Notes under the pieces: model-generated | The model's database searches: none | Told to the model about the DNA's origin: nothing | The model's input: the letters and a program-made list of their open reading frames with translations, nothing else | In this document: piece after piece, positions 25,759-34,204 of the stretch | Layout of the letters: every line of letters starts with the position of its first letter | How positions within the stretch are numbered: position 1 is the stretch's first letter | Assembly: GCA_040904925.1 (NCBI GenBank) | Contig: JBBDSP010000028.1 | Span: 1-64,000 of the forward strand | Direction of reading: 5' to 3' | Source of the DNA: Gracilimonas sp040904925 | GTDB lineage: Bacteria > Bacteroidota > Rhodothermia > Balneolales > Balneolaceae | Length of the DNA: 64,000 nt | Made by a program: the position numbers and the translations under genes

Positions 25759-26375
25759 AGCATTATCTCCGTCATAAGCTCTGCAGCTTTATCTGAACTC
25801 AGCGAACGCAAGATCTTTTGCCGCTGAAGAGTACCGGCACCATTATACAGGCGAACAATTTGTTCCCGTGTCATTTTTGTAAGGATCGGACTCAGTTCTT
25901 CTTCCTCCAAATTCAACAGGCTTTTTACACGCTCAGTAAACTCAGCAGGATCTAATTCTCTTTTTTGTTCTACCGGGTTTTGAAGTGAATCTATTTTGAT
26001 CTCCATCCTGTCGATCACTGAGTATAATGAGTCGATCATTCCATGTAATCTAATCTCATTATCTTGTATTTTTTGAATATCAATACCGGCTCCCGTAATT
26101 TGAAGAGAGTCAGAGAGTAAATCACCTTGCATATCTACTCCAGCGGAATCTGACAAAGCTGCTGTTGAAATATTCCTTTCCGTGCGATTTGAATTTGAGG
26201 CTTGAAGACTATTATCAAATTCCTCTTCCTGCTGAGAATCAAAATTACTTTTGATCTCATCATATTTTTCCTCATTTAAATAAGGATATAGAAAGAATGC
26301 TCCCACCATCATCAAAATGAATGGGACTATCAGAATACCTGCGATCTTTAAAATAGCTGCTTTATTCATGTTCAT
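25755..26375 (-). CDS. MotE-like membrane protein with MgtE-type C-terminal domain
   Basis: The 206-residue protein has one N-terminal membrane helix (ILKIAGILIVPFILMMVGAF, about residues 9-28), a disordered stretch, a coiled coil (about 100-135) and a C-terminal helical domain (PAEFTERVKSLLNLEEEELS, MTREQIVRLYNGAGTLQRQK, RSLSSDKAAELMTEIM) like the N-domain of MgtE and FliG. This layout is that of MotE, a periplasmic chaperone and stator-associated factor found between fliJ and fliK in several bacteria. The start touches the end of fliJ. The name is by architecture and position only. Confidence 0.72.
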   Translation of the reverse strand: MNMNKAAILKIAGILIVPFILMMVGAFFLYPYLNEEKYDEIKSNFDSQQEEEFDNSLQASNSNRTERNISTAALSDSAGVDMQGDLLSDSLQITGAGIDIQKIQDNEIRLHGMIDSLYSVIDRMEIKIDSLQNPVEQKRELDPAEFTERVKSLLNLEEEELSPILTKMTREQIVRLYNGAGTLQRQKILRSLSSDKAAELMTEIML

Positions 26376-26803
26376 TATCTGCTAAATGATTGTGTGGCAA
26401 TTTCATCCATGAATTTCTGTTCATTCTTTGCCACATTTTCATTGAATATGCTTTTCTCAAATTCTCTTACTTTTTCAATGATGTGCAGGTTTTTATGCGC
26501 TTCGGCCAGATCAATTCGGGCTTTGGAAACATTTTCATCTGCTTTACTAAGTTTGTCACTCAAATCTTTCATCCGTTTGTGTACCTGCTGCATATGCGAA
26601 GCTCTTTGTCTCACCGTGTGAATGTTCTGAATTTCATTTTCTTCAGAGCTCTGCAGATAGCCTTTTAGTTTTCCCTGAACTTCATCCTTTAGTTTTTGAA
26701 TCTCCTGCTTCTGTACCATTTCTTCGGCAAGCTTTTGTTTCTGAACTTTCTTTTTGTGATTTCTCACTTTCAGAACCGGATCAAGAGAAAATTTGAACTT
26801 CAT
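26375..26803 (-). CDS. fliJ: Flagellar export protein FliJ
   Basis: FliJ is a coiled-coil protein that couples the FliI ATPase to the export gate. The 142-residue protein starts with the typical FKFSLDPVLKVRNHKKKVQK and is helical throughout, rich in Lys, Glu and Gln, without membrane segments. It is directly downstream of fliI (12 bases), the expected place. Confidence 0.9.
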   Translation of the reverse strand: MKFKFSLDPVLKVRNHKKKVQKQKLAEEMVQKQEIQKLKDEVQGKLKGYLQSSEENEIQNIHTVRQRASHMQQVHKRMKDLSDKLSKADENVSKARIDLAEAHKNLHIIEKVREFEKSIFNENVAKNEQKFMDEIATQSFSR

Positions 26804-26815
26804 AAGATTTCAGTC

Positions 26816-28147
26816 TTAGTTGATTATTTTTTGCAGTGATTCCCAAAGGTTATCACTGAAGTCAGTCTCGTTTAAGTCTTGTATCAAAAATGATTCCAAA
26901 CCCGGATATTTTTTTATAGCATTATCAATTTTTGGATTCGAACCCTTCACATATGCACCAATATTTATGAGATCTTCTGCTTCCCGATAAGTCGCCAGGA
27001 TCTCCCTGGCTTTCATGGCTATCGTGCGCTGTTCGTCGGTTACGATCTTTGGCATCACCCTTGAAATACTTTCCAATACGTCGATGGCCGGATAATGATT
27101 TTTATGCGCTAATCGGCGTGAAAGCACGATATGGCCATCTAAAATAGATCTTACGGCATCTGCAATGGGCTCATTCATATCGTCATTATCTACCAAAACG
27201 GTGTACAATCCAGTGATACTTCCTTTTGCTGTTTTACCCGGCCGCTCAAGTAATTTTGGAAGAATAGTGAACACACTTGGGGTGTATCCTTTGGTAGTAG
27301 GAGGCTCCCCGGAAGCAAGACCAATTTCTCTTTGTGCCATGGCAACACGGGTAACAGAATCCATCATCAAGAGGACATTTTTTCCTTGGTCGCGGAAAAA
27401 TTCCGCAATGGCGGTTGCAGTAAACGCTCCTTTTACCCTGCTCATAGCTGCGGTATCAGAAGTTGCAGTAACTACAACGGATCGTGCAAGTCCTTCTTCA
27501 CCTAAAGTATCGTGTACAAATTCCTGTACTTCACGTCCACGTTCCCCGATCAGGCCGATCACGTTCACATCTGCTGAAGAATGTTTGGCGATCATCCCCA
27601 AAAGCACACTTTTACCCACACCTGAACCCGCAAATAGACCGACTCTCTGTCCAATTCCTACTGTATTAAGTGCATCCAGAGATCGAATTCCGGTGTACAT
27701 GATCTCATTGATAGGAGAACGATCTAACGGGGAAGGAGGGCTGTTATGAACCGGCTGCTGATGGGTGGTTTGTAAATGTCCTTTGCCATCAATGGGGACT
27801 CCATTGGTGTCAACAACGCGGCCAAGTAATTTTGAGCCTACCGCTACATTCAGAGATTGCCCAAGGTTTTCCACCAGGCAACCTGATTTCATTCCAACCA
27901 CACGGTCGAACGGCATTAGCAGTGTTCGGCCTTCTCTGAGTCCTACTACCTCGGCAGGCACTATTTTATCAGTGGTGGTGTGTATACCAAAGAGTTCACC
28001 AACGCTTCCCTGTAAACCTGAACATTCTACAATAGTACCAACTACCGATGAAACCTTACCGAAATGTATGATCGGTTTTATATCGGTTGAGAGCCTTTCT
28101 TTAATTTCCTGAACATGCTGTTTTAATTCCGGTACTGCTAGTTCCAT
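26816..28147 (-). CDS. fliI: Flagellum-specific ATP synthase FliI
   Basis: FliI is the hexameric export ATPase related to F1-beta. The 443-residue protein has the Walker A motif GSGVGKS at residues 174-180 within GLFAGSGVGKSVLLGMIAKH, the catalytic GLIGERGREVQEFV segment and the Walker B region VLLMMDSVTRVAMAQREIGL. The segment ASGEPPTTKGYTPSVFTILP is typical of FliI/SctN. The start overlaps the fliH end by 10 bases. Confidence 0.97.
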   Translation of the reverse strand: MELAVPELKQHVQEIKERLSTDIKPIIHFGKVSSVVGTIVECSGLQGSVGELFGIHTTTDKIVPAEVVGLREGRTLLMPFDRVVGMKSGCLVENLGQSLNVAVGSKLLGRVVDTNGVPIDGKGHLQTTHQQPVHNSPPSPLDRSPINEIMYTGIRSLDALNTVGIGQRVGLFAGSGVGKSVLLGMIAKHSSADVNVIGLIGERGREVQEFVHDTLGEEGLARSVVVTATSDTAAMSRVKGAFTATAIAEFFRDQGKNVLLMMDSVTRVAMAQREIGLASGEPPTTKGYTPSVFTILPKLLERPGKTAKGSITGLYTVLVDNDDMNEPIADAVRSILDGHIVLSRRLAHKNHYPAIDVLESISRVMPKIVTDEQRTIAMKAREILATYREAEDLINIGAYVKGSNPKIDNAIKKYPGLESFLIQDLNETDFSDNLWESLQKIIN

Positions 28148-28818
28148 GAAGGCAATCCCAAGTTTTTCTTAAATTCTTTAAGCATTTCTTTGAACTTAAG
28201 GACAATGGTTTCATCATCTGTATCAAGTTCAAACTCACCAGGATTACAAGCCTCATCACTTTCGATAAACATAGTGATCTTGGACGCGTACTCTTCCTTT
28301 AATTCCTGAACATGTTCCAGGTCATAAGCAGATACTTTTAAAATGGGTTTTGAACCCTGATCAAGTTTCCTGAAGATGGGTGTTAATTTATTCGTTAAAT
28401 TTTGACGGACTTTTTTATTCTTAACCGGAATTCCCAGGATCGTTTCTGAAATCTCAAATGCAAGATCCAGAATACCCGGTTCTATCATTTCTTGTCGTTG
28501 CCGCCATTCTTCGTGCCCTTTTTCAATGGCGGAACGAATTACTTCCAGTTTACCATCAATTTCATTCCGTGCAGCCTCCAGACCATCCGATCTGCCGGTT
28601 TCAAAACCAGCAGCAAATGCTTTTTCCTTTTCAGCCTGTAGTTTTATTTTCCATGATTGATCTCTTTCATTTAAGCGAGCCTCAAGTTCCTCAAAATCAA
28701 CACCCGAAGCTTCCTCTTTCTCTTCAACTTCATTGAATATCATTTGGTAATTCAGGCGGGTTTGCCCGCCATCATACCATTTAACCTGATCGTTATTTAG
28801 AACTTTCTGGCTTCTCAT
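28138..28818 (-). CDS. fliH: Flagellar export ATPase regulator FliH
   Basis: FliH is the cytoplasmic stator of FliI, related to the b/delta subunits of ATP synthase. The ATG at 28818, just after the fliG stop, is preferred to an upstream TTG at 28827; it gives 226 residues. A long coiled coil (about 45-110, Glu/Lys/Arg-rich, including AGFETGRSDGLEAARNEIDG) precedes a C-terminal domain with LAFEISETILGIPVKN and a final KFKEMLKEFKK. Between fliG and fliI, as usual. Confidence 0.88.
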   Translation of the reverse strand: MRSQKVLNNDQVKWYDGGQTRLNYQMIFNEVEEKEEASGVDFEELEARLNERDQSWKIKLQAEKEKAFAAGFETGRSDGLEAARNEIDGKLEVIRSAIEKGHEEWRQRQEMIEPGILDLAFEISETILGIPVKNKKVRQNLTNKLTPIFRKLDQGSKPILKVSAYDLEHVQELKEEYASKITMFIESDEACNPGEFELDTDDETIVLKFKEMLKEFKKNLGLPSWN

Positions 28819-28819
28819 A

Positions 28820-29860
28820 TTATTCAACGATCTCTTCTTCGTCTATCTTACGTGTGGTAATTTGTCCGTCTTCTTCAAGTTCTTTGATCTTCTTGATGAT
28901 ACGTTGCTGTGCTTCTTTAACATCCTTCAACGGTACCGGGCCAAGAGCATCCATATCTTCACGCAGCATATCTGCAGCGCGATTCGACATGTTGCTTAGG
29001 AATTTGTCGGAAAGAGCCATTTCCACCCCTTTGAGCCCCATAACGAGATCGGTTTTCTCCATTTCGTTGATGATGAGCTGAACCGTTCGATCATCGAAAT
29101 GCAGAATATCTTCGAACAAGAACATTTGTTCTTTAATATCGCTGGCCATTTGTTCATCTCTTTTGGTGATCTGATCAAGTACATGACGTTCAACGGTGAT
29201 CTCAGCTCCGTTAAGGATCTGCGCTACAATATTAGTACCACTTTTCACTCGATCTCCCATCGTATCCATTCCTCCCATATGCTCTTTTATCACTTCCTCG
29301 ATCTCTTCAATAACCTCTGCGGAGATCTTGTCCATAGAAGCGAGGCGATATACGATCTCTGTTTGCATTTCCGTATCAAGTAAACCAAGTATTTCTGCTG
29401 ATTTTTCAACTTCAAGCTGGGAAAATATCAAAGCGGCAACCTGTGGATGTTCGTTAGAAATAAAATTGGCAATTTGAGAGATCTTGGTTTCCTGGAACTC
29501 ATCAAATACCGTACTTCCTGATTGAGCTTTCAACTTTTTCAAGATCTTATCGGCATCGGCTCCATTACCCAAATGCCCCAACAGCTCTTTCGCATAATCA
29601 AGTCCTCCTTTAATCATATGCTGTTTTACTTCCATCAGTTGGTAAAATTCATTAAGCACTTCATCTACAATACTTGACTTTACATCCTGAAGTTTTGCCA
29701 CTTCAAGAGTGATCTTTTCAAGCTCAGTATCGCTCATCGACTTCATCATGGTTGAAGCCGATTGCATTCCAACACTCATCACAAGTACAGCGGCTTTCTG
29801 CACCCCTTCCAGATCTTCTATACTGTCAATGCTCTTCTTATTCTTTGTTGCTACAGCCAT
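28820..29860 (-). CDS. fliG: Flagellar motor switch protein FliG
   Basis: FliG is the rotor protein that contacts the stator. The 346-residue protein has the N-terminal domain binding FliF (LEGVQKAAVLVMSVGMQSAS), the middle EHPQ motif (ISNEHPQVAALIFSQLE) and the C-terminal torque helix (DLVMGLKGVEMALSDKFLSN, MSNRAADMLREDMDALGPV) with its conserved charged residues. Located directly after fliF (10 bases). Confidence 0.97.
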   Translation of the reverse strand: MAVATKNKKSIDSIEDLEGVQKAAVLVMSVGMQSASTMMKSMSDTELEKITLEVAKLQDVKSSIVDEVLNEFYQLMEVKQHMIKGGLDYAKELLGHLGNGADADKILKKLKAQSGSTVFDEFQETKISQIANFISNEHPQVAALIFSQLEVEKSAEILGLLDTEMQTEIVYRLASMDKISAEVIEEIEEVIKEHMGGMDTMGDRVKSGTNIVAQILNGAEITVERHVLDQITKRDEQMASDIKEQMFLFEDILHFDDRTVQLIINEMEKTDLVMGLKGVEMALSDKFLSNMSNRAADMLREDMDALGPVPLKDVKEAQQRIIKKIKELEEDGQITTRKIDEEEIVE

Positions 29861-29870
29861 TATCTTTGTT

Positions 29871-31514
29871 TTATTGTTCTGAGGTCATCATTGCTCGAAC
29901 TACCTGTGCTGCTTCAGCGGGCTTGAGTTCAACAAAGTTGACAATTTCTTCTTTACTATACTTTTTCTTGGGAAGTTGTTTTTGATTGCCTTCTCCCGGT
30001 AAGGTGCCTTGAGCGGTTTCTCCTTCTCCAAGAGCACCTTCTTCTTTATTTCCATCCAGAGCATTTTGTTGATCTGCTCCTTTAAGCTGGTCATCCGCCT
30101 TGAAATCACTTACCACTTTAAGATCTCCCTCGCCCATTTTCTTCCGGATGTTATTCAGAAGGAGTAGTACAACTAGAAACGTTATTCCTATCAATGACCA
30201 TCTTAAAATATTGTTATAGGATGTTGGAGTGTTCAGGAAGTAATCAGCACCTCCCATAAACTCTTTATCAAAAAATTCGATCTGTTTTATACTCAATTGA
30301 TCTCCGCGATCCTGACGCATCCCCAAAGCCAACATTACTACCTCACGAAATTCCTCAACTTCAGCCTCAGGATATGGTTCGTAGGTAACCTGGGGCTCCC
30401 CTTCAGGACCTTCCTGAGTTACTTTTTTATAGTTAAGGAGTACAGATGCGGTAACATGATCAACTTCACCTTGCGTCTTCTCAAAGACTTCTCGGGTTCG
30501 GTTTACTTCATAATTTCTTGTTTCAGAATTGGATGTGGTCTCACTGTTTGAAACAACAATAGCTCCACCTCTCTCCTCAGGTGGTAATCTTTGATCGATC
30601 GGTTGTGGCTCCGAGGCTTCATTGGCATCTGTTTGCTCCCTGGTCTCTTCTGAAATTATAGTTCTGCTATCCGGGTCTATTATGTCCGATTCCCTTAACA
30701 ATCGATCAAAATCATGTGATACTGAAACCCGAAGAATACTATTTCCGGCACCAAGTACGCGATCAAGCATAGTCTGACCCCGATCGGTGAGATAGGCTTC
30801 TGTTTTCTGGCGAAGCTGCATTTGGGTTGATCCAAAACCAAATTCACTTTCATAATCGATCTCATCCGAAAGCCGGTTTCCTGCCTGATCTAATACCGTA
30901 ACATTTCCAGCATCCAGGGATTCTACACTTCCTGCGATCAGAGCTGTAACACCCTCGATCTGATCTTCTGTTAATTTGCTTCCTCTTTCTATGTTGAGGA
31001 TCACAGAAGCAGAAGCTTCTACTGACGCTTCTTCAAAAGGAGAACGTTCAGGAAGTACAAGATGAATTCTTGAAAACTCAACCTGCTGCAAACTGTTAAT
31101 AGATCGTGCAAGCTCACCTTCCAGTGCCCTTTTCTTATTAACCTGCTGCATAAAATCGGTCATGCCAAGCGAATTGGTGTCAAAAAGTTCATAGCCTTTT
31201 ACATCGGTTGCCGCACTTCCGCCCAAAGCAGCCAGCTGCATCCGCAACTCATATACCTTATCATCGGGTACATAAATAGTGCCGCCTTCTCTAAGTTCGT
31301 AGCTAACACCTTGTGCATTAAGCTCATCTACAATCTCCTGTGAAGCTGCAGGTTGTAAGCCACCAAACAATAATGCATGATCTGTTTTTTGAGACCAATA
31401 AAATATGGTAGCAACGATCGTAACAATCACCACCATCAAACCTATAAACATAACGCGCTGTGCGTTACTTAAAGGCCCAAAAAATTCCTGAAAAGATTCT
31501 AAATATTTTTCCAT
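29871..31514 (-). CDS. fliF: Flagellar MS-ring protein FliF
   Basis: FliF forms the inner-membrane MS-ring. The 547-residue protein has an N-terminal membrane helix (about 20-42, RVMFIGLMVVIVTIVATIFY), the YscJ-like ring-building part (LQPAASQEIVDELNAQGVSY, then a segment including ELARSINSLQQVEFSRIHLV) and a second helix at about 439-457. The cytoplasmic tail ends in a FliG-binding segment (KEEIVNFVELKPAEAAQVVR). It follows fliE after 12 bases. Confidence 0.97.
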   Translation of the reverse strand: MEKYLESFQEFFGPLSNAQRVMFIGLMVVIVTIVATIFYWSQKTDHALLFGGLQPAASQEIVDELNAQGVSYELREGGTIYVPDDKVYELRMQLAALGGSAATDVKGYELFDTNSLGMTDFMQQVNKKRALEGELARSINSLQQVEFSRIHLVLPERSPFEEASVEASASVILNIERGSKLTEDQIEGVTALIAGSVESLDAGNVTVLDQAGNRLSDEIDYESEFGFGSTQMQLRQKTEAYLTDRGQTMLDRVLGAGNSILRVSVSHDFDRLLRESDIIDPDSRTIISEETREQTDANEASEPQPIDQRLPPEERGGAIVVSNSETTSNSETRNYEVNRTREVFEKTQGEVDHVTASVLLNYKKVTQEGPEGEPQVTYEPYPEAEVEEFREVVMLALGMRQDRGDQLSIKQIEFFDKEFMGGADYFLNTPTSYNNILRWSLIGITFLVVLLLLNNIRKKMGEGDLKVVSDFKADDQLKGADQQNALDGNKEEGALGEGETAQGTLPGEGNQKQLPKKKYSKEEIVNFVELKPAEAAQVVRAMMTSEQ

Positions 31515-31526
31515 CAGTTAATGCCC

Positions 31527-31838
31527 TTATATTTGCATTCTGCTTAATTCCTGATAGGCTTCTATGCCTTTATTCCTCACTTCAACCATCAGCTGAAAGC
31601 TGAGTTGGGCCCGCTGCATAGATATCATCACGTCATGAACATTATCCGTTTTACCGGCTACATAATCTTGCATATTTTGTTCAGCGCCTTTCATGCTCTC
31701 ATCAACTCCATTAACTGCCCGTGTAAGCATGTCTGCAAAAGAATCACCATTTTCGGGTGTTTCTATTTCAAAGTGACGGGGATTTAGCTCCGAGCTATTG
31801 GGAAGCTGTATACCTTGTAATTGTATTGGATCTACCAT
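31527..31838 (-). CDS. fliE: Flagellar hook-basal body protein FliE
   Basis: FliE joins the MS-ring to the rod. The 103-residue protein has the FliE pattern: SFADMLTRAVNGVDESMKGA in the middle, then VHDVMISMQRAQLSFQLMVE and VRNKGIEAYQELSRMQI at the C-terminus. It stands between the unknown 75-residue gene and fliF. Confidence 0.95.
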   Translation of the reverse strand: MVDPIQLQGIQLPNSSELNPRHFEIETPENGDSFADMLTRAVNGVDESMKGAEQNMQDYVAGKTDNVHDVMISMQRAQLSFQLMVEVRNKGIEAYQELSRMQI

Positions 31839-31863
31839 TGCTGCTCTGTGTTAAGGTCTTTGA

Positions 31864-32091
31864 TTAAATTCTAGTGTCAATATTCATTCCGCGTGCAACC
31901 TGTTGCTGGTTCAGGTTACCATCCATGGAGTAGAAGTCTAGCGTAGACTTGCCGGTAAATTTTTCTTCGATCAGCGAAGACTCGTCTTTAGTTAGATTTG
32001 GCAATTCAGGAGCTTCGGCTGCTTTTCGTAAAGCACTTGGCTTTGAAAGCTGATTTAGTTGCTGAGTTTGTAAAGATTGAATACTGTTCAT
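31864..32091 (-). CDS. Small protein of unknown function between flgC and fliE
   Basis: A 75-residue soluble protein of Gln/Leu/Asn-rich composition (MNSIQSLQTQQLNQLSKPSA at the N-terminus; DESSLIEEKFTGKSTLDFYS in the middle). It has no membrane segment, signal peptide or family I recognise. It lies 3 bases after flgC and 25 before fliE in the flgB operon. The tight spacing and clean ATG support translation. A role in rod or basal-body assembly or as a small export substrate would fit the location, but is not shown. Confidence 0.7.
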   Translation of the reverse strand: MNSIQSLQTQQLNQLSKPSALRKAAEAPELPNLTKDESSLIEEKFTGKSTLDFYSMDGNLNQQQVARGMNIDTRI

Positions 32092-32094
32092 TGT

Positions 32095-32607
32095 TTAAAT
32101 CTCCATCGATCGTTTAATAATTTCTTTTTCAGCTTCAATGCTGCTTAGATTTGCTTCATATAGACGATTGGCACTTACCATCGTCGCCATTTCTCTAACC
32201 AGATCTATATCCGGATAACGCACCATGCCATTCTCATCGGCATCAGGGTGATTGGGATCAAATTCATACCGGAAACTTTCCGTCTCTTCAACGGCAAACT
32301 GCGGCCCTAATCCCTGAAGCTTATCTCCGTTCCCATTTATATCATTCAGAGGCCCGCGAAATGGTTCTAAATGACGTGCATCTGTTCTTTTTACAGCCCC
32401 TAAAGTCTCCCCAAGAACTTTTACGAAATTTTGTTGAGTTGGGGCTTCAGTTCGCACCGTTTGTGGCCGATAAATATTATCAGAACCCTTTGGTGCGGTT
32501 GTTTGAGCATTGGCAATATTCCGTGAAGCCACGGCTAGTCGCTCACGCTGAACGGCAAGTCCCTGAGATGCTGTTTGAAAGGTGGATGAAATTCTATCTG
32601 GAAGCAT
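32095..32607 (-). CDS. flgC: Flagellar proximal rod protein FlgC
   Basis: FlgC is a proximal rod subunit. The 170-residue protein shows the axial N-motif (LAVASRNIANAQTTAPKGSD, about 24-43) and the C-terminal VDLVREMATMVSANRLYEAN pattern, with YPDIDLVREMA being the FlgC hallmark. It is about 30 residues longer than typical FlgC because of an insertion in the middle. It starts 16 bases after flgB. Confidence 0.94.
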   Translation of the reverse strand: MLPDRISSTFQTASQGLAVQRERLAVASRNIANAQTTAPKGSDNIYRPQTVRTEAPTQQNFVKVLGETLGAVKRTDARHLEPFRGPLNDINGNGDKLQGLGPQFAVEETESFRYEFDPNHPDADENGMVRYPDIDLVREMATMVSANRLYEANLSSIEAEKEIIKRSMEI

Positions 32608-32623
32608 AGTTTAGCTACTTAAA

Positions 32624-32968
32624 TTATCGGTTAACTCCGGTGATACCATTTTTGAGCATAGTGAAATGATGACGAAGTGATCGGGTAACCAACTGTACCC
32701 GTATCTGGGTATCGGCCATCTCGATCATTTCATCTTCCAATAAAACATTGTCATTTGTTTTCAGAATAGAGGAGTTAACATCTTTCATTCCTGTTACACC
32801 CTTACTGTTCTGAGCCTTTTGAAGCTCTTGCTCGAATTGAACTTCGTGGCGTTTATAGCCCGGAGTATCGGCATTAGCGATATTTGAGGCCGTCATTTTC
32901 TGGCGAAGAGCATATGCGTCCATAGCTTTTCCCAACATTTGACTGTGACTACTATCAATAAACTTCAT
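32624..32968 (-). CDS. flgB: Flagellar proximal rod protein FlgB
   Basis: FlgB is the most proximal rod subunit. The 114-residue protein has the family N-domain (ALRQKMTASNIANADTPGYK, about residues 20-39, then RHEVQFEQEL) and a C-terminal helix with ADTQIRVQLVTRSLRHHFTM. It is the first gene of the minus-strand operon that runs to flgE, behind a perfect sigma54 promoter (33011-33026). Confidence 0.95.
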   Translation of the reverse strand: MKFIDSSHSQMLGKAMDAYALRQKMTASNIANADTPGYKRHEVQFEQELQKAQNSKGVTGMKDVNSSILKTNDNVLLEDEMIEMADTQIRVQLVTRSLRHHFTMLKNGITGVNR

Positions 32969-33010
32969 TGAATTATTCCGTTCGGTTGTTTTGACGTGTG
33001 TCAGCTCTTG

Positions 33011-33026
33011 TGCAATAGCTGTGCCA
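33011..33026 (-). promoter_or_regulatory. Sigma54 promoter of the flgB operon
   Basis: Read on the minus strand the site is TGGCAC-AGCTA-TTGCA, an exact match to the -24/-12 consensus (TGGCAC-N5-TTGCA/T). The predicted start near 33000 gives flgB a leader of about 30 bases. It needs an RpoN activator ATPase, which is not in this window. Confidence 0.88.
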
Positions 33027-33271
33027 TATAGCTTTATTTTTCAAATTGAGCTGCTATATCATATTTAAACGGAACATCAGGTTCAGGAAAAGTGCATAAA
33101 TGACCGTTGGGAGGTAATTTTTTCCTCTTAAAAGGATATTTTTACTGATTACTTAACAAAGGCTAACATTTGTTGATAACATGGGTAGAGACAACCTAAA
33201 TTTAACAAAGAAGCATTAGTGCATTTAAGCCTGAGTATGTTTAACATCATGAAATTGCTTTCTAACCATTT

Positions 33272-34204
33272 ATGACAGTTTTAAAACAATATATAGACGG
33301 CGTATCAAACCCTGTTTTTATTACCGACAGGTCTTATAAGATCCTTCTGCATTCAAATCCACCGGCAAAAAATGAGTTGAATTCTGATACAAATACCAAA
33401 CTTGTATTGGATGAGCACATCAAATTATTGCATCAAAGATCAGGTGCAGTGTATGTAGAATTAAATCATAAATGGTATCAGGCTGCTACACAAGACATTG
33501 AACTGGAGGATAAATCAGTTAAGATTCTGGAACTCCGAAAGATAGAAGGGATACCCGATAACGAAACGCTGGATAGTTGGAAAAGCATGATCGCCGTAAT
33601 GCTTCATCGTTTACGATCTCCCTTGACTGGTATAAACGGGTATCTGGATATGCTCGAGGATGAAAATAAAGACGAGCAGCTAAACAAACGGTTTGAAGCT
33701 ATTCATAAAGGGTTCAATAATATTTATGACCTGATGGATGAATTGGAAATACTATATAATATTCCTACCGGGTTTGATGATTCTAAATTTATAGAAGTAG
33801 AGTTAGAAGCATTCATCGAACGGCTTATTATAAATTATGAACCGGAGTTGAGAGAGCGGATAACTATTAATTTAGAACAAAACATCACTATTAACACAAA
33901 CCCGGAATGGCTCAAGAATATCATATCTATCTTACTTGATAATGCTCTGCAGCATTCTGAAAGCTCAGTCAAACTAATCTACTCTCTCGATAATAACGGA
34001 CAGATCACGGTTCAAAACGAGGGTAGCCTTCCCCTGAAAATAAGTAATAAGATTTATCACCCCTTTGTAACAACCAGGGCGACCAATCTTGGAATCGGGC
34101 TTACCAAAGCAATCTTATATGTTCAGCAAATCGGAGGTATTATTTTCCACAGCGATGATAATAATTCCGTTTCATTCACCCTTCAGCTTCCGCTTCTCAA
34201 CTAA
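33272..34204 (+). CDS. PAS-type sensor histidine kinase next to the flgB operon
   Basis: The 310-residue soluble protein has an N-terminal PAS-like domain (about 5-90; GVSNPVFITDRSYKILLHSN), a DHp helix with the putative phospho-His112 in MLHRLRSPLTGINGYLDMLE, and an ATPase domain with N-box LLDNALQHS and a G2-like LGIGLTKAIL. The G1 box is degenerate (NEGS instead of DxGxG). It is divergent from the flgB operon with a 300-base gap and no receiver partner beside it. Position and type suggest a FleS-like kinase feeding a sigma54 activator, which is inference from location only. Confidence 0.8.
   Translation: MTVLKQYIDGVSNPVFITDRSYKILLHSNPPAKNELNSDTNTKLVLDEHIKLLHQRSGAVYVELNHKWYQAATQDIELEDKSVKILELRKIEGIPDNETLDSWKSMIAVMLHRLRSPLTGINGYLDMLEDENKDEQLNKRFEAIHKGFNNIYDLMDELEILYNIPTGFDDSKFIEVELEAFIERLIINYEPELRERITINLEQNITINTNPEWLKNIISILLDNALQHSESSVKLIYSLDNNGQITVQNEGSLPLKISNKIYHPFVTTRATNLGIGLTKAILYVQQIGGIIFHSDDNNSVSFTLQLPLLN

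Noticed and set aside
29537..29544. GCCGATAA on the minus strand inside fliG
   Set aside because: It is a perfect -10 word but lies in the middle of a coding region with no -35.
32624..32631. ACCGATAA on the minus strand at the flgB stop codon
   Set aside because: No TTAAG 11 bases upstream; it is part of the coding sequence and stop.
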